Assembly: GCA_029851415.1 (NCBI GenBank)
Contig: CM056741.1
Location: 84,644,282-84,708,281, forward strand
Length of the DNA: 64,000 nt
Direction of reading: 5' to 3'
DNA from: Eretmocerus hayati
Lineage: Eukaryota; Arthropoda; Insecta; Hymenoptera; Aphelinidae
Part shown: one piece after another, positions 10,700 to 21,559 of the stretch
Layout: each line of letters starts with the position of its first letter
How positions within the stretch are numbered: the first letter of the stretch is position 1
Notes under the pieces: generated by a model
What the model was told of the DNA's origin: nothing
Database searches by the model: none
Seen by the model: the letters and a program-made list of their open reading frames with translations, nothing else
Translations under genes and position numbers: made by a program

Positions 10700-11560
10700 C
10701 TTAAGTAATTTCGGGTTCGGAATTTCAAATTCGTGTTGTCATTTCGTTTCGACTTCGTTCAACTGTTTCACATACCATTGCTTGCAATTAACATATCGTC
10801 AAGATACAATGACAAGAGCAAAAATTAATTTCCTTCTGTCTGAAAGATGAACACATTTCAATATCATCATTTACTGAACAAAATTTGATTGTTGTTCCAG
10901 AGTATGAGTTCCATCTTTTCGGGCTCATTTTCAATCCATAAGGTACGTTCAATAATTCACACACCTCAATTTGTTTCACTCCTTCTGAAATTATTTACAC
11001 CTGAAGGATTTTCTATCCAAATCGAATCCACCATATTGCCATCCAAAATTCCAGTTTTCATGCTGAGTTGACACACAGCAAGATCAAGTTTAATTCAAAT
11101 TGTAGCTCGTACTAAAACTCATCGTGGAACAGGACCGTATACATCCTTCAAATCGCAATTCATTGTATGTTATCACCTCTGTATAACCAGTCGTGTTCTA
11201 TATCTTATGCTACAATCTTGTTTCCATATACTCGGCTCACTCATTGTCAGTCTACGCTCTCACGCAGAAGCCCGTTGATGACTGTAGAAGAAAGGAGGCA
11301 TCACTCTCCCACCTTGGATACTACAGAAGAAGAAGAAGAAGGAGGAAGATCTTGTTCAATCCATCTCATCATTGTCCATTTCAATTCCAATTGGGTCTTT
11401 CTCCAATTTGGGAATATTATTGGTCTGTTCACATATTTGCAGAATTTGTTCTCCTTCATTGCTTCATTCTTGCAGAATCACGCCAACAGCACCTTGACAT
11501 ACTTCTGTTCGGTTGATTTTCATTATATTTCATAGGAAACGGGATCGTCACTTATTTGAG
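10700..11560 (-). pseudogene. Copia reverse transcriptase remnant
   Basis: The clearest block is the frame 10788-10979, reading EVCELLNVPYGLKMSPKRWN, the copia counterpart of the conserved V-C-x-L-x-K-x-L-Y-G-L-K-Q-x-P-R-x-W motif. Surrounding sequence on both sides is out of frame and includes simple repeats (a TCT/GAA-rich run near 11325-11345), so only this piece is certain. Confidence 0.75.
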
Positions 11561-12149
11561 TTATGGGATCATGATACAATCCAGATTAAAATCTGTATTG
11601 AACAACTTGGTTCTTATTACTCATTACTGGATCCCGACGGAGCTCTCATCGTTGGAACTATTCTATTCTTCATTTCAGAAGAGTATGGACCATTTATATC
11701 TCTAGATTTCTCATTAATTTTCTATCTGTTCAAATCGTTTGTCGCAGCCTGTCTAGGTTTATCTCTCTTTCGTTTCTTTTCTCCCTACATTTTAGGATTT
11801 TTCTCAAACTGCTTCATTACCGGTTCTTTCTCTGTTTCTTATTCTTCTTCAGTTCGTTCCTTTCTCTGTTTTTCTCCCTCCGTTTCTGACAATTCTTTAA
11901 TTCGTTCCATTCTCGCTTTCCCCTCCGTTTTCGACAATTCTCAAATTCGTTCATTTTCTATCTCTCCTTCCGTTTTCAACAATTCGTCTTTCCTCAAATT
12001 CTGAGAACGATTCACCCTTGTTCATTTCGAGCTTTCTATAGGTCAATTCTCAACGTCTTCTTTGTTATAAATATCACCGTTTACTATCAATTCGTTATAT
12101 CTCACACCTCTGATTTCAACGGAAAATACTTGACGTCCTTCGTATCTGA

Positions 12150-13052
12150 ATTGAGGTCCAGTTTCTCTCTGAACCTTGATGCATGCCACACAACGAAATC
12201 GTTCAACTTGAATCATGTGTCCACAGGAATCAGCTACAAATTTTTAGATTCCTTTCTTGTTTCATCATTGATGCATTCCGCAACTCCATCATGTTGTCGG
12301 GTTTCAGAAAATGCTAGCTGAAGTTCAGCTCCTGATCAATTTAACTCTTGAATCGTATAGACACTCGTATATTCGCCTTCTTGAATCACTTCAAGAAAAC
12401 AAACTCTCGCATCGTAGTCCACAAGATTCTTAGCACTTCTAGTGAATGCTTCTAAACATTAACCCGTGTCAAATTTTGCTTTCATGCGGTATGCCATTGC
12501 TAGTCTTGAATAATTGTCTCCAAACGCGGAAATATCTTTATAATCTTTAGGATGGGAAGCTGGATTGAGTGAGCTCATTTCATCTCAATTGATGATTCGT
12601 AATTCCTTTTCTCACGTACTCGAGATCGTTGAGAAAGTCAATCTATTCATTCAAGTAATCATACAAAAAACATATTCTATTGTTGGATCATCAAAAATTT
12701 CCTTCTCTAAATTTTCATCATTGGGAAATCCTTTTTGCAATCCTTTCGAATGCATCACTAAAACATGATCCATTTGTTCATGCCATAACATTTTTCCAGG
12801 AGGTACTTCGTTCAGATCGCAGATTTTCCCATCACACACCGTTGGATCAAAAATGAAATGTTTATCCATAGTCGTATTGTCAATTGGTTGTTCACTCGTT
12901 GTTTCAAGTTTCGTTATTGAAGTAATTTGTTGTTCCAAATTATCACTATTTTTCACTCGTTCAGACTGAGAAGTATCAAAATCACTTTCGTTCCTCATTT
13001 CTCTAGTTGCAATTGCATCATCTGAGTTTATTAAGCTTTCAATTGGAATCAC
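12150..13052 (-). pseudogene. Copia GAG-pre-integrase and integrase core
   Basis: The 133-codon frame 12651-13052 carries MLWHEQMDHVLVMHSKGLQK, matching the pre-integrase W-H-x-R-L-x-H-x-x-x-x-x-L block. After a stop the integrase core continues on the minus strand with FGDNYSRLAMAYRMK at about 12490-12530. Further on lie an EGEYTS segment and ETRQHDGVAECIN at about 12270-12310, which correspond to the D-D-Y-S-R, N-G-G-E-Y and Q-x-N-G-V-A-E-R blocks. Several stops interrupt it. The catalytic pattern is partly lost: Asp in NYSR is shifted, and Asn-Gly-Gly-Glu is degraded to Glu-Gly-Glu. Confidence 0.8.
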
Positions 13053-13499
13053 TTCGTCATGAGTACTGGGAGTTACGCTATCATTACTATTTTGATTTGG
13101 TGATGTGATGTAACGAATAATATATTCAAAATCTTCCTTGTTTTGCTTGTTTGTTGCTGTTCTTACACTGGGAAGATTCTAGTTATTGCTACAGTCTAGT
13201 CCTTTTATTTGATTCGAAACTGATTATTCAGTGTGTTAGTTTATCGATTGCTCATAAGATCAATTTACTAGGAGTTCAGATCGAATAAATATAATTTTTT
13301 TTCGTGATCACATTAATCGTCGGAGCCTATTTCAGCAGGTAGGCGAAGAGATAGTCAATTTCCCTACAAATCATGTCCACAAATCACTTCATCTATTCGG
13401 CATTTCTGAAAAAGGTTCGTGATTATTCCTTTGATGCCTATTTCTTCCGTTTCTCATGTCAGCAGATGATTCTTTTCAGCACATCGTACAATTTCACAG

Positions 13500-14490
13500 T
13501 TTTCCTCATTAATACTTCTGAGTATATGTTATGATTTCGTTCAATGTTCTTTCGCTCCAGAGTCAGCTGAAAATTCCACTAACTCATTGAATTTCATTGT
13601 CATTATTATTATTATTATCATTATTATTATTTTTCTCTTCTGTCAAGTTCATATCGTTGCAGATCGTTATTCCAGTTCATTTCAATGGAGGTGGAAATTA
13701 TCAAAACTTCACTTGTTTTATAACCTCATAACTATTTTCAGAATCGTACAATCGTTTCAAACCCATATCTTCTACACAAAATCACAATTACTTCGTATTT
13801 AAACTTTCATGATCAACCTACTCGAAATCGTTGTTTTAGTTCTTCTCCCTGCCCTTTGATTCAATCAAGCAATCCATAGCACAGGTCGTACAGAACTTCT
13901 CACACTGGTATCAATTCTCGACCCTTGGGTAGACAGTCATAACCGCAATGGCCGTTATTGTGACACTCGTAGCAACGATCCTCTGAACCACTTCTTGTTA
14001 TTTTCATGGTTGCTCGTAGTGTCTCATGTGATCGTCATTGAATGAAATTTGTACCAGCGTTTACAACGAAAGACTTCATGTATTCGTGATTCATCTTTTC
14101 CTTTAGCATTCTTCTCTTGATATTGAATCAGCAGATTGCACTTGACAATAGCAATATCAAAAATCCATCTCGTTTCCCATTTTTGAGATATGAATTACAT
14201 TCGTTACATATCTATAGTTCCAGACCAAATCTCCTAATATGCCTTGGAAATTAAGCAACTTCTCTTTCCGTTAGAGCATGCACAATATTGTACAATCGTT
14301 TCCTCATCGAGTTACCAGTCAATTTCGTTCCCTTCAATCTCAGCTGTGTCGTTTTCGGGTGAATCCCAATTAGATTTTTTATTCTCAAAATTCCACTGTG
14401 GTGATTATAACCCAGTCGTCTCACGAAAATATCCCCTACATTGTTTGCGTTTCTCCGTAAGATTCTTGTCAACAATGCCATCTCGCTGAA
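13500..14490 (-). pseudogene. Copia Gag end and protease remnant
   Basis: A CCHC zinc knuckle reads CYECHNNGHCGYDC on the minus strand at about 13925-13990 (Cys-x2-Cys-x4-His-x4-Cys), the nucleic-acid-binding motif of Gag. About 370 bases further downstream, VEFSADSGAKEH at about 13545-13585 is the aspartic protease active site in the D-S-G-A form used by copia, followed by a decayed C-A-E-K-N block. A GTT/ATT trinucleotide run near 13605-13630 lies between. Several stops are present. The 76-codon frame at 14251-14481 just upstream is in the right place for Gag but has no clear match. Confidence 0.7.
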
Positions 14491-14499
14491 TGTTTCGAT

Positions 14500-16922
14500 T
14501 CAGAATATAATGGACTTTGGGATCTTAATTCTTATGTAAAATAGTCTTGGAAATGCTCGATTTTGTTATAATATTCAATTTGTATTCCCGACTCGTCCTT
14601 GGCTTGACTCTCATCCATTCACGGATTCAAACTTAATGGCATCTAGTAAACTGTTCGTTAAAGATTTCGTATTTGAAACATGCTCTCGTTCTTGTTCATT
14701 CGAATGGAACTCCAACCTTTCGTTTCTCACAGTTTCAGCTATAGAGCCATGAATGAGACCAGAACTCCCTTCGAATGAAACATTAGAATTTAGAATTCCA
14801 TTCATTCTTGTGATAGTACTATCTTTTGGTTTCATATCAATCACATTGTTGATACTCATCGTTGAACTTCTTCGTTGAGTATTCTCACCTCTTGGATCAT
14901 CACTTCGTTGATCACTTCATGCATATTCTTCTCATCTTTGAACTTTTCTTGAAGTTACTGATCAGTCATTTCACATCGTTGACAATCGATCGTCGGCAAG
15001 GGACAATCGATTCCGACGAATTATCTTTTCTAGCCACATCTTTTCTAGTCAAATCGATATTTCTATCAATTCCACAACCAAGATCAGGAATAAATCTCAA
15101 ATCTCAAATTTGTTGCAAATTCGTGCTTGAGTTTTGCTCTATCGTTTCCTAATCAATTATTTGCAATCGTCAAAGTTCGTTGTTTCGATCTCAATGATCC
15201 TTTATTTAACACAACAGGTTCAGGGTTCTCAGCTGGAGGAGGGCTCATATTCTTCAGATCGTTCACATCGTCATTTTTGCAATTTTCTCCAATCATTTCT
15301 AATATTCTGTTCTCAATGCATCAATAAAATTCCACTCTAAGCACATCTTTATTCCTATCATTCTTCACATTTGAGACTCTCCGCTTAGGAGCAGTCTTGG
15401 CAGTATATCTCATCCGATCATGATGGATCTAGTACTACGGTACTTTCTCGCTTCTCTGCATCATCACTGATGATGTATCAGAAGCATCATCGGATTCCTG
15501 GTTTTTATCCTCGAGCAATATAAAAGAACCATCTCCAGTATCCTTCATACGTTCTAATTTCTTAGATATGTTTGTCCAGTCTTCAGGAGATGGATATTCA
15601 AATCCTCTTGTGAGAAATACAACTTCCATGCGTGAGGATTGTGCTTCTAATTCAATTTACCGAACACAAGTATAATTGAATTGAAACGAGTAAAAATTCA
15701 TTCATCCGAACACAAGATGAACAAAAAATGACCCTAGTCTCAGGAGAACCTATGACGCACAGCGTCATTCGGCTAGCGAGAGACCCAGGATCGATTTTTA
15801 TACTGTACTGTGATAATTAACCAAACATGTCACAATTTTCAGTTCTATAATTTTTTTTTGTCAAATTATCAAATCGTTCAATCATCACTTCGTCAAAATG
15901 ATAATTCTTCATCAGCAAGTCAGCTATATATCACATTGAGTGTACAGTATAACAACTTTTGTCGAATCATTGAATCGTCCAAGTAAGTACTTACCAAATC
16001 GTTCTTATCGTTACACTCCATCCAATCGTCAAATCGTTCTCACCGTTCTCTTTTTCAGATCATTTTCAATCCATTATTTCGTAATAATTCAGAAAACTCA
16101 CTTGCAAAGAATGTCTCACGGTTCGGAGTCTCTAATGCGATGGTCCCTGTATGTAAAAGATGTACATCGATTGGTTTTCCTTTACATTCCTCACAAAGTT
16201 CGAAAACTCTGTTAAAATGCTGTCTAAAACGTGACAATGCTCTCTCCTCCTCAGCTAAGAAAACATAAGTTTCATGAGAACCACTCCATCGCATCGTTAG
16301 CAAAGACTACTCGTTTGAAGCACGGGAATTACTTATTCAATTCCCCGAAAACCACATACTAGTTCATAATTCTAGGTTAGGATCGTTTTACATTCACGAA
16401 TACACGTCATTTGGCACAAAAAACGCCACTAGCATAATAAGCCCGCAATCACCTCAAGAATATGACTTGATACTCGCGTGATCAAAATTTTGTACACCGG
16501 ACAAATCATTTCACGACTCAATCATACCATCGTATTCTCACTCACTTGCAATTTCCAAATCGAAGTATTTCCTTGGTGTGCGCTCGTCCATGATGCTGCC
16601 TCGGTCTTTTAATCTGCGCCAACTCCTGCAGCCACAGCGGTTACACGGCAGCACAATGATACCATAAATAACGGTTCGAAACAATCGCCAACAGCCGCAA
16701 AGAAGATCTCGCCACGATGCTCATTCGACGACTGACTCATGGCGCCCGATATCGCATCAGCTCCACAGCGCTTGTAACGATGCAACCACGCCGAACACTA
16801 AAAGCAGCAACATTGCTGTAGAATCCCGATTCCACTCTGAATGAATCCTCAATTTCTTCGTTCACTACAAACTCGCGAATACTAGACTTTTCGCGCAGTG
16901 GAAACGCGCTTGGCCTATAACC
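14500..16922 (-). other. 5' internal part of the copia element, unidentified
   Basis: This stretch lies between the Gag remnant and the coding-strand 5' LTR. Two open segments stand out on the minus strand. Frame 15435-15629 is acidic and Ser-rich near its end. Frame 16055-16303 contains ETFFASEFSELLRNNGLK, which resembles the end of a copia integrase core, but its position upstream of Gag is wrong for that. It may be a fragment of a second copia copy or a chance likeness. The sequence after the LTR on the coding strand, GGTTATAGGCCAAG, is in the position of a primer-binding site. Confidence 0.4.
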
Positions 16923-17116
16923 TGTTGGGATTTCAGATTGAATACTTGAGTAGATAATCGGGTGACACTTCTTTATTCAACCTCCTCGTTCAACAGCTCT
17001 TCAAGTTATGAGTTAGGAAAACAAGACAATGTTATAGTCGTCAAGGCTTATTTAGAACAAACGAAATGTACGGTTGCTATGCAACAACACACCATCTATA
17101 TGCGTATATTCTAACA
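16923..17116 (-). repeat. Copia 5' LTR (high-coordinate copy)
   Basis: This 194-bp copy ends AACA on the plus strand, giving the canonical TG...CA inverted termini (TGTTAG...CCAACA on the coding strand), and is better preserved at its ends than the copy at 9403-9596. It is followed directly by the second ATACC. Confidence 0.93.
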
Positions 17117-17416
17117 ATACCTTTGTCCGAAACGAGTATAGCACCACATTCAGATGTCAAAGGTTTATTGTATGTATGCTGTTGTGATCCTTCTTTCCTC
17201 ACAAAATAAAGTTCATGGTCGGACAACTTATTGTTCTTAGTGACCTTGTACAGATTTTGTATTCTTTCGCGTATGGGTTGTGACTCATAACTTCGGTGAG
17301 AATTCTCAAATGCTTATCACGAGAAAATTCATCGATGTCTGACGATAGTTTCAATTCTTTCTTCAATTAACTCCATTGAATTAATCTCTGGTCAGTTGCC
17401 ATTTTGTCGTCGTATA
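17117..17416 (-). pseudogene. Helitron N-terminal domain, part between the two insertions
   Basis: The minus-strand sequence continues the Helitron frame between the TA-flanked element and the copia element. YDDKMATDQRLIQWS is followed by a TAA stop, then after frameshifts LYKVTKNNKLSDHELYFVRK and TYNKPLTSECGAILVSDKG. The last segment runs directly into PKNFDLCVYP at 9400 once the copia element is ignored. It matches the Helitron family block that precedes the N-terminal domain proper. Confidence 0.8.
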
Positions 17417-18361
17417 TGAGTGATTCCGTTGAAAGTGGGATTTTCCGTGTTCCACGCTCCCCCAAGTTTATACGAGTTCAGAAGAGCTCTATAGCAATTT
17501 TCTCGGGTGTATTCTATTGGTGCGCAACTATGTTAATAGTTTTGGAGACGATCCTAACGTTCCTGTATTCTGTAGCGCCCGATAAAGGGTCGAAATGTCC
17601 ATTCCATCCCCTTTAGTGAACCGAACTTGGACTTTTGAATTCATCACGACGCATATGCGGTGTCGAAAACCCCTATGTGTAGCTATGCATCTCAATTTGT
17701 ATACTTCAAACAACATATTCCACCACTTTGCGAGTCAAAACTACTTGCTCAGTTCGCGCACGGCCATCCGACATTTTGAAGACGGGTTTGCACCAAAACT
17801 GCTTGCACAGCACTATTAAGGTCGACAAAGTCCCCGATCGTCTAGTGAGCCTCTGTAACCAATGAGGTTGATTTTTAAAAACCCAAATACACCTAATTCT
17901 TGCGTGACGTGAACCGAAAACTCGAATCCACGGCCGAGTGCACCACATAAACGTGTTTTCCAAATGGCGTACACAATTTTCTGTCCTTTCCGTCCCCGTG
18001 TTGTGCTCCTCTCCATCGCGCTATATGGCTTTGTGGAACACATTTTCTTGAAGTATTTGTTTGCATTAGAGCAAATCTATGCGGAAAAGAGTCTACGATT
18101 GGTTGTCGAGCCGTGGGAATATAATTAAAGCAAAATGTCCATTCCGTCCCCCTCCGCGACCCCTCAAACTCGACATATCTTTGTCCGGCTTCAATTTTGA
18201 GCTACGCAGCTCCAGTTACTGCCTTTTTGTGTCTAAACAAGTGGAAACCAACTGCAACAACGTACCAAAACTCGTCTGGAGCTGAAATAATTTTTTGACC
18301 CAAATCACGCTCGGTGACGATTTTGGCCCCAAAAAAATCCTACTTTCGGCGGAATCACTCA
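17417..18361. mobile_element. 945-bp TA-flanked element with ~28-bp terminal inverted repeats
   Basis: The left end reads TGAGTGATTCCGTTGAAAGT and the right end, inverted, reads TGAGTGATTCCGCCGAAAGT, with further matching T-rich bases. TA lies immediately outside both ends (17415-17416 and 18362-18363). Excising the element with one TA restores an open Helitron frame reading CQLYIYDD. TA duplication with ~28-bp termini fits a Tc1/mariner-type non-autonomous element, although the local ATATAT run makes the exact duplication ambiguous. Internal open frames (17706-17963, 17816-18043) show no transposase motif. Confidence 0.75.
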
Positions 18362-18363
18362 TA

Positions 18364-18559
18364 TATATAATTGGCATAATTCCGATTTTTTCCTTTTATT
18401 TGTAATGATATGGTCTGGAGTTGTATGACAAACTTGTCCTTGAATTTTGATATTATGAATACTCTTTCCATCCGCAACAACAGCTTTGAAAGTTGCAAAA
18501 CTGAACAAATTGTTATAGAACCTTGTCAAATGCCTGAAGACTAGATAATGAGTCAGCAT
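18364..18559 (-). pseudogene. Helitron conserved block upstream of the TA element
   Basis: The minus-strand frame reads RFYNNLFSFATFKAVVADGK and continues through IKIQGQVCHTT to KSELCQLYI. It is the Helitron block with Y-N-N-x-F-S-F and G-Q-V-x-H that sits between the zinc finger and the Helitron_like_N domain. The frame runs straight out of the zinc-finger ORF at 18560 except for a stop at its beginning. Confidence 0.85.
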
Positions 18560-19560
18560 TTATCTTGATCTGGGATCATATTCACTCGGAGGGGATAAAA
18601 TGATGTCCCCATTACGGTAACAAGTAGATTCCATTTTTTCGTTCTTCCAAAAAACAGCACCACAATATTTGCAGGTGTGGTCTAAATTACCGTAATCTGA
18701 CACATACTTCAATTGTTTCTTACGATTATTGAACTTTCTTTCCTTTGTTCTGAATTTCACTTGGCTTCTCTTGACAGAATTAGAAATCTCTCCACTTTTT
18801 ATACGCCCGGAGTCAACAATGTAGTTAAGATCTCTTGAATTCCGGAAAATAAACTTTTTGGTATTCTCTAATAGTTTCATCCTCGGCAATTTTGACATAA
18901 GTTTTTTGTATGGCATTCCCTTATTCTGATGGTCTATCTCCATCTTGATCTCAATTTGATCACACTTGTTCGTTGCAACTTCATTTTCGAGTCGTGAAAC
19001 GTGATTTGTTTTGAATTTCTTTGAAGCAACGTTAAAAGAATGATATGATTTGAATTTCTTCTCAGGATGGTTGTATTCTTCACTTTGTATTCTCTTTCTG
19101 AAGAATGTTTGGCTCAAATCTCTGGAGAATGTGTATGGGTCGCTTTTCATGACATCATAATGACCAGAACTGTTATTTCGAGAGAAAATCAAGTTCAAGT
19201 TCTTGTTCCCCTCACCAGATTTGGAGGAAAACATGTCTTGAGTATCTTTAATAAGCACGTAGACGTTAGTATTATAGAGTTCAGTGAAGGCTCTTATTTC
19301 GATGTCAGAGCCATGTATCTTATCTCTTGACATAAATTGACAATACTGAACTGAATTGAGAATATATTTATAATATCCATTGCCTAGAATAAATCGCTTG
19401 TACCTTGACCAATTCGGAGAAATGTGTTTTACTATCCGATGACGTATATCATTGTATAAAATCTGATTACCATGTAGAAAATAAGAGAAACAGCGGAAAA
19501 GACAGTTCCCGTCGCCAAAGATATGGATTATGTCATTATCCGTGATGATTCTGCAGCAGT
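18560..19560 (-). pseudogene. Helitron N-terminus: OTU-like cysteine protease plus zinc finger
   Basis: On the minus strand, GDGNCLFRCFSYFLHG at about 19470-19516 is the OTU catalytic block with the nucleophile Cys and upstream Asp. It is followed by SPNWSRYKRFIL and, in the 257-codon frame 18560-19333, by IHGSDIEIRAFTELYNTNVY, the C-terminal part of the OTU fold. A long Lys/Arg-rich linker then leads to LDHTCKYCGAVFWKNEKM near 18640-18690, the Cys-x2-Cys zinc finger at the head of Helitron transposases. OTU enzymes cleave ubiquitin. Some Helitron lineages carry one N-terminally, and its role in transposition is not settled. A stop separates 19333 from the upstream OTU segment. Confidence 0.82.
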
Positions 19561-20216
19561 GAATTTGGAAAATTGAAACTGTTATTTGAACGAATTCTGT
19601 GAAAAAATCGGAATGAAGGATGGTTTACGTTAGAATTCAATGGACCAAACAGTAAATCAATATAACATCAGATTGGAATAACATAGTGTAATTTTGAAAC
19701 TATAAATTTTGTAATGAGTATCTTCTAAATTTTCACAGAAGCATCAACTCCTGTCTGGATATCCTTCAAATTTTAGAGAGAGAGTTCTGTGATAGTGACT
19801 CTTCTCCATCTAAAGGAAATATTTTCATAACATTGAAAAAATTTCCAAATTCTATTATAATCGTACAGAGAGGATTCTGTAATTAACTATCTCATATATT
19901 GATGAGTCTCCAGTCTACAACTGAATTTAAAGAACCGTTTGAGGATCTATTGATAAGAAGTTCCCCTAGGTTTGAGAATCAGATACTAACCAGGGAATAG
20001 GAATCCATATGTCGAGAAGAACCATATTCGAGAACTTTTATAGATGATATATGAAGATTTCTTAAACAATTTTAGGGAATCAAATCAATTATGTTTACAC
20101 GATTAGAAATGTGTTTGAAGATTTTCTATCTAATCTAAGCAAAGATACAGCTTATGAGGATTTTACTGGCGAACAGTCGTTGAAAATGAAAAACGTTTGC
20201 AAAAATGGTTTCCTTT
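19561..20216. other. 5' flank of the Helitron; no gene
   Basis: AT-rich sequence with no recognisable coding segment. The 5' terminus of the Helitron (usually TC on the coding strand) must lie in or beyond this region, but I cannot fix it. Confidence 0.35.
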
Positions 20217-20738
20217 TTAGGAATACATTTGAATTGAAATTCGGGACGAAATATAGTGGACTCGTAAATTTGAATTTTGATATGGACGTGAAACACTTGT
20301 TACTCTAACCTTGATGCGTTCGCACAAAGTTGTGAAAGAGTTTACGCCACGCTCACAAGAGTCAAGAAAAGTTGGAGAAACTCTAGCCCTTGCAAATTTG
20401 AATTCTATAAACGCATTCACGACTTCGTTGACATGTTTTATTGTGAAGTTTACTTCCGAACTGGTCTCCCAAAGAGAAGAGGAATGGACATAAATATCAA
20501 ATGGTCCTTTAGTACACCAAATAATTGTTATTCCATTATATAAATGTTGGAGAATTTCCGAATCTCTGAGCAAAAATCGGGCAATAGATTTGCAGGTGAT
20601 CATATTATCACAGAAGAGTTTGAATGGTGAAATTGGGACTATATTCAATATTTGGGATGTTCTACCTCGGAAACTTTCCCGATCTCTTCCAGTCCCTTCC
20701 AGTAATCGAAAATTATACGATTCTAACCATTCAAACAA
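20217..20738 (-). CDS. Unrecognised 173-codon open frame
   Basis: This is the longest open frame between the Helitron and the palindrome cluster. It starts at Met and ends at a stop within a sequence that resembles the GACATGGACGTA segment of the 0.3-2.7 kb repeat. The predicted peptide is mixed in composition, with no signal peptide, membrane segment or motif I recognise. In AT-rich DNA a frame of this length is only weak evidence of a gene. A chance frame or remnant of a decayed element is equally likely. Confidence 0.2.
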   Translation of the reverse strand: MFEWLESYNFRLLEGTGRDRESFRGRTSQILNIVPISPFKLFCDNMITCKSIARFLLRDSEILQHLYNGITIIWCTKGPFDIYVHSSSLWETSSEVNFTIKHVNEVVNAFIEFKFARARVSPTFLDSCERGVNSFTTLCERIKVRVTSVSRPYQNSNLRVHYISSRISIQMYS

Positions 20739-20805
20739 ACTTTCTCAAACAAATTTGGGTTGATTTCAACCAGCTCGTTAGAAATTCAACTATACTTATT
20801 GAATT

Positions 20806-21152
20806 TTCAACCAAGTGGTTGAATCGTCTTTTCAACCAGCCGGTTGAATTCTTTCGAACAAGTGATTGGATTCCCAGTCCCGTCTATTAGAAATCCACGT
20901 TGAACAACGTATCGACCGTGATCTTATCCGGATGGCTGATAACCAATCCAGATCTGCCACGCCTAGGTCGCGTGAACAATACTGCGACTTCTTGACTATT
21001 GGTATATATGTTACCGGCAAAGTCCAGAATGCAGGCAAACCGCAGTTTGCCTGCGGCGTCTCCGGCAAAGTCCGGAATGGATGCTTCATTCCGAACTTTG
21101 CCTAGGCAATCCTAGGATTGCCTGCTCTCGTACTGGCAATCCGCGAATTGCC
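20806..21152. repeat. Cluster of short palindromes
   Basis: At least six short inverted repeats follow one another: TTCAACCA/TGGTTGAA (20806-20823); TTCAACC/GGTTGAA (20831-20848); GCAGGCAAAC/GTTTGCCTGC around CGCA (21031-21054); a pair centred on about 21083 (CGGCAAAGTCCGGAATG with its near-complement); the perfect AGGCAATCCTAGGATTGCCT (21104-21123); and GGCAAT/ATTGCC (21135-21152). The last four share the GGCAA core. Confidence 0.8.
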
Positions 21153-21559
21153 TGTTGAGTCTTTAGGCAAAGTTGAATGCAGGCATGATCTCATATGCCA
21201 GGGGTCTCGAGTTTCCACTTTTGATGAGTTTTTGCGAGGATGAATGATAAGTGTGGGTCATCATTCACGTATCTCACATAAATGAGACATTCTTGGGAGA
21301 TAAACTGATTCAGTGTTGACCGGGTAAATTTTTTTTAGAAGAATACAAATGAGAGAATTGAATGCGAACGAAATTTGCTAGGCCAAATTTAGATTTCAGG
21401 ATTCGTTTAAAGATGAACATCGAAGGAGTTGAAGTTCAAATCGATATAACAGTAACTGGGAGAAAGTAATCACTGTCTACTCTTGAGCAGACTTGTCAGC
21501 ATAAGAATGTTTGATCAGTTATCATTCTACATGGTAGATAAATTCCCACTCCGATGCTG

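Larger units (their letters stand above)
9403..17116 (-). mobile_element. Ty1/copia LTR retrotransposon, nested in the Helitron
   Basis: The element is bounded by two 194-bp LTRs and flanked by 5-bp duplications ATACC. On the minus strand the LTR starts TGTTAG and ends CCCAACA. Recognisable domains occur in copia order from high to low coordinate: CCHC knuckle (13925-13990), DSGA protease site (about 13555), GAG-pre-integrase and integrase (about 12830-12190), reverse transcriptase (about 10979-10700) and RNase H (about 10170-9985). Every domain is interrupted. It measures 7714 bp, longer than a typical 5 kb copia. The extra length lies between the knuckle and the 5' LTR (14500-16922), where I cannot identify the sequence with confidence. 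Confidence 0.92.

Noticed and set aside
14251..14481. Copia pre-integrase (RRLGYNHHSGILRIKNL)
   Set aside because: It resembles the H-x-R-L-G-H block, but lies upstream of the Gag knuckle on the coding strand, and a better pre-integrase is found at 12651-13052.
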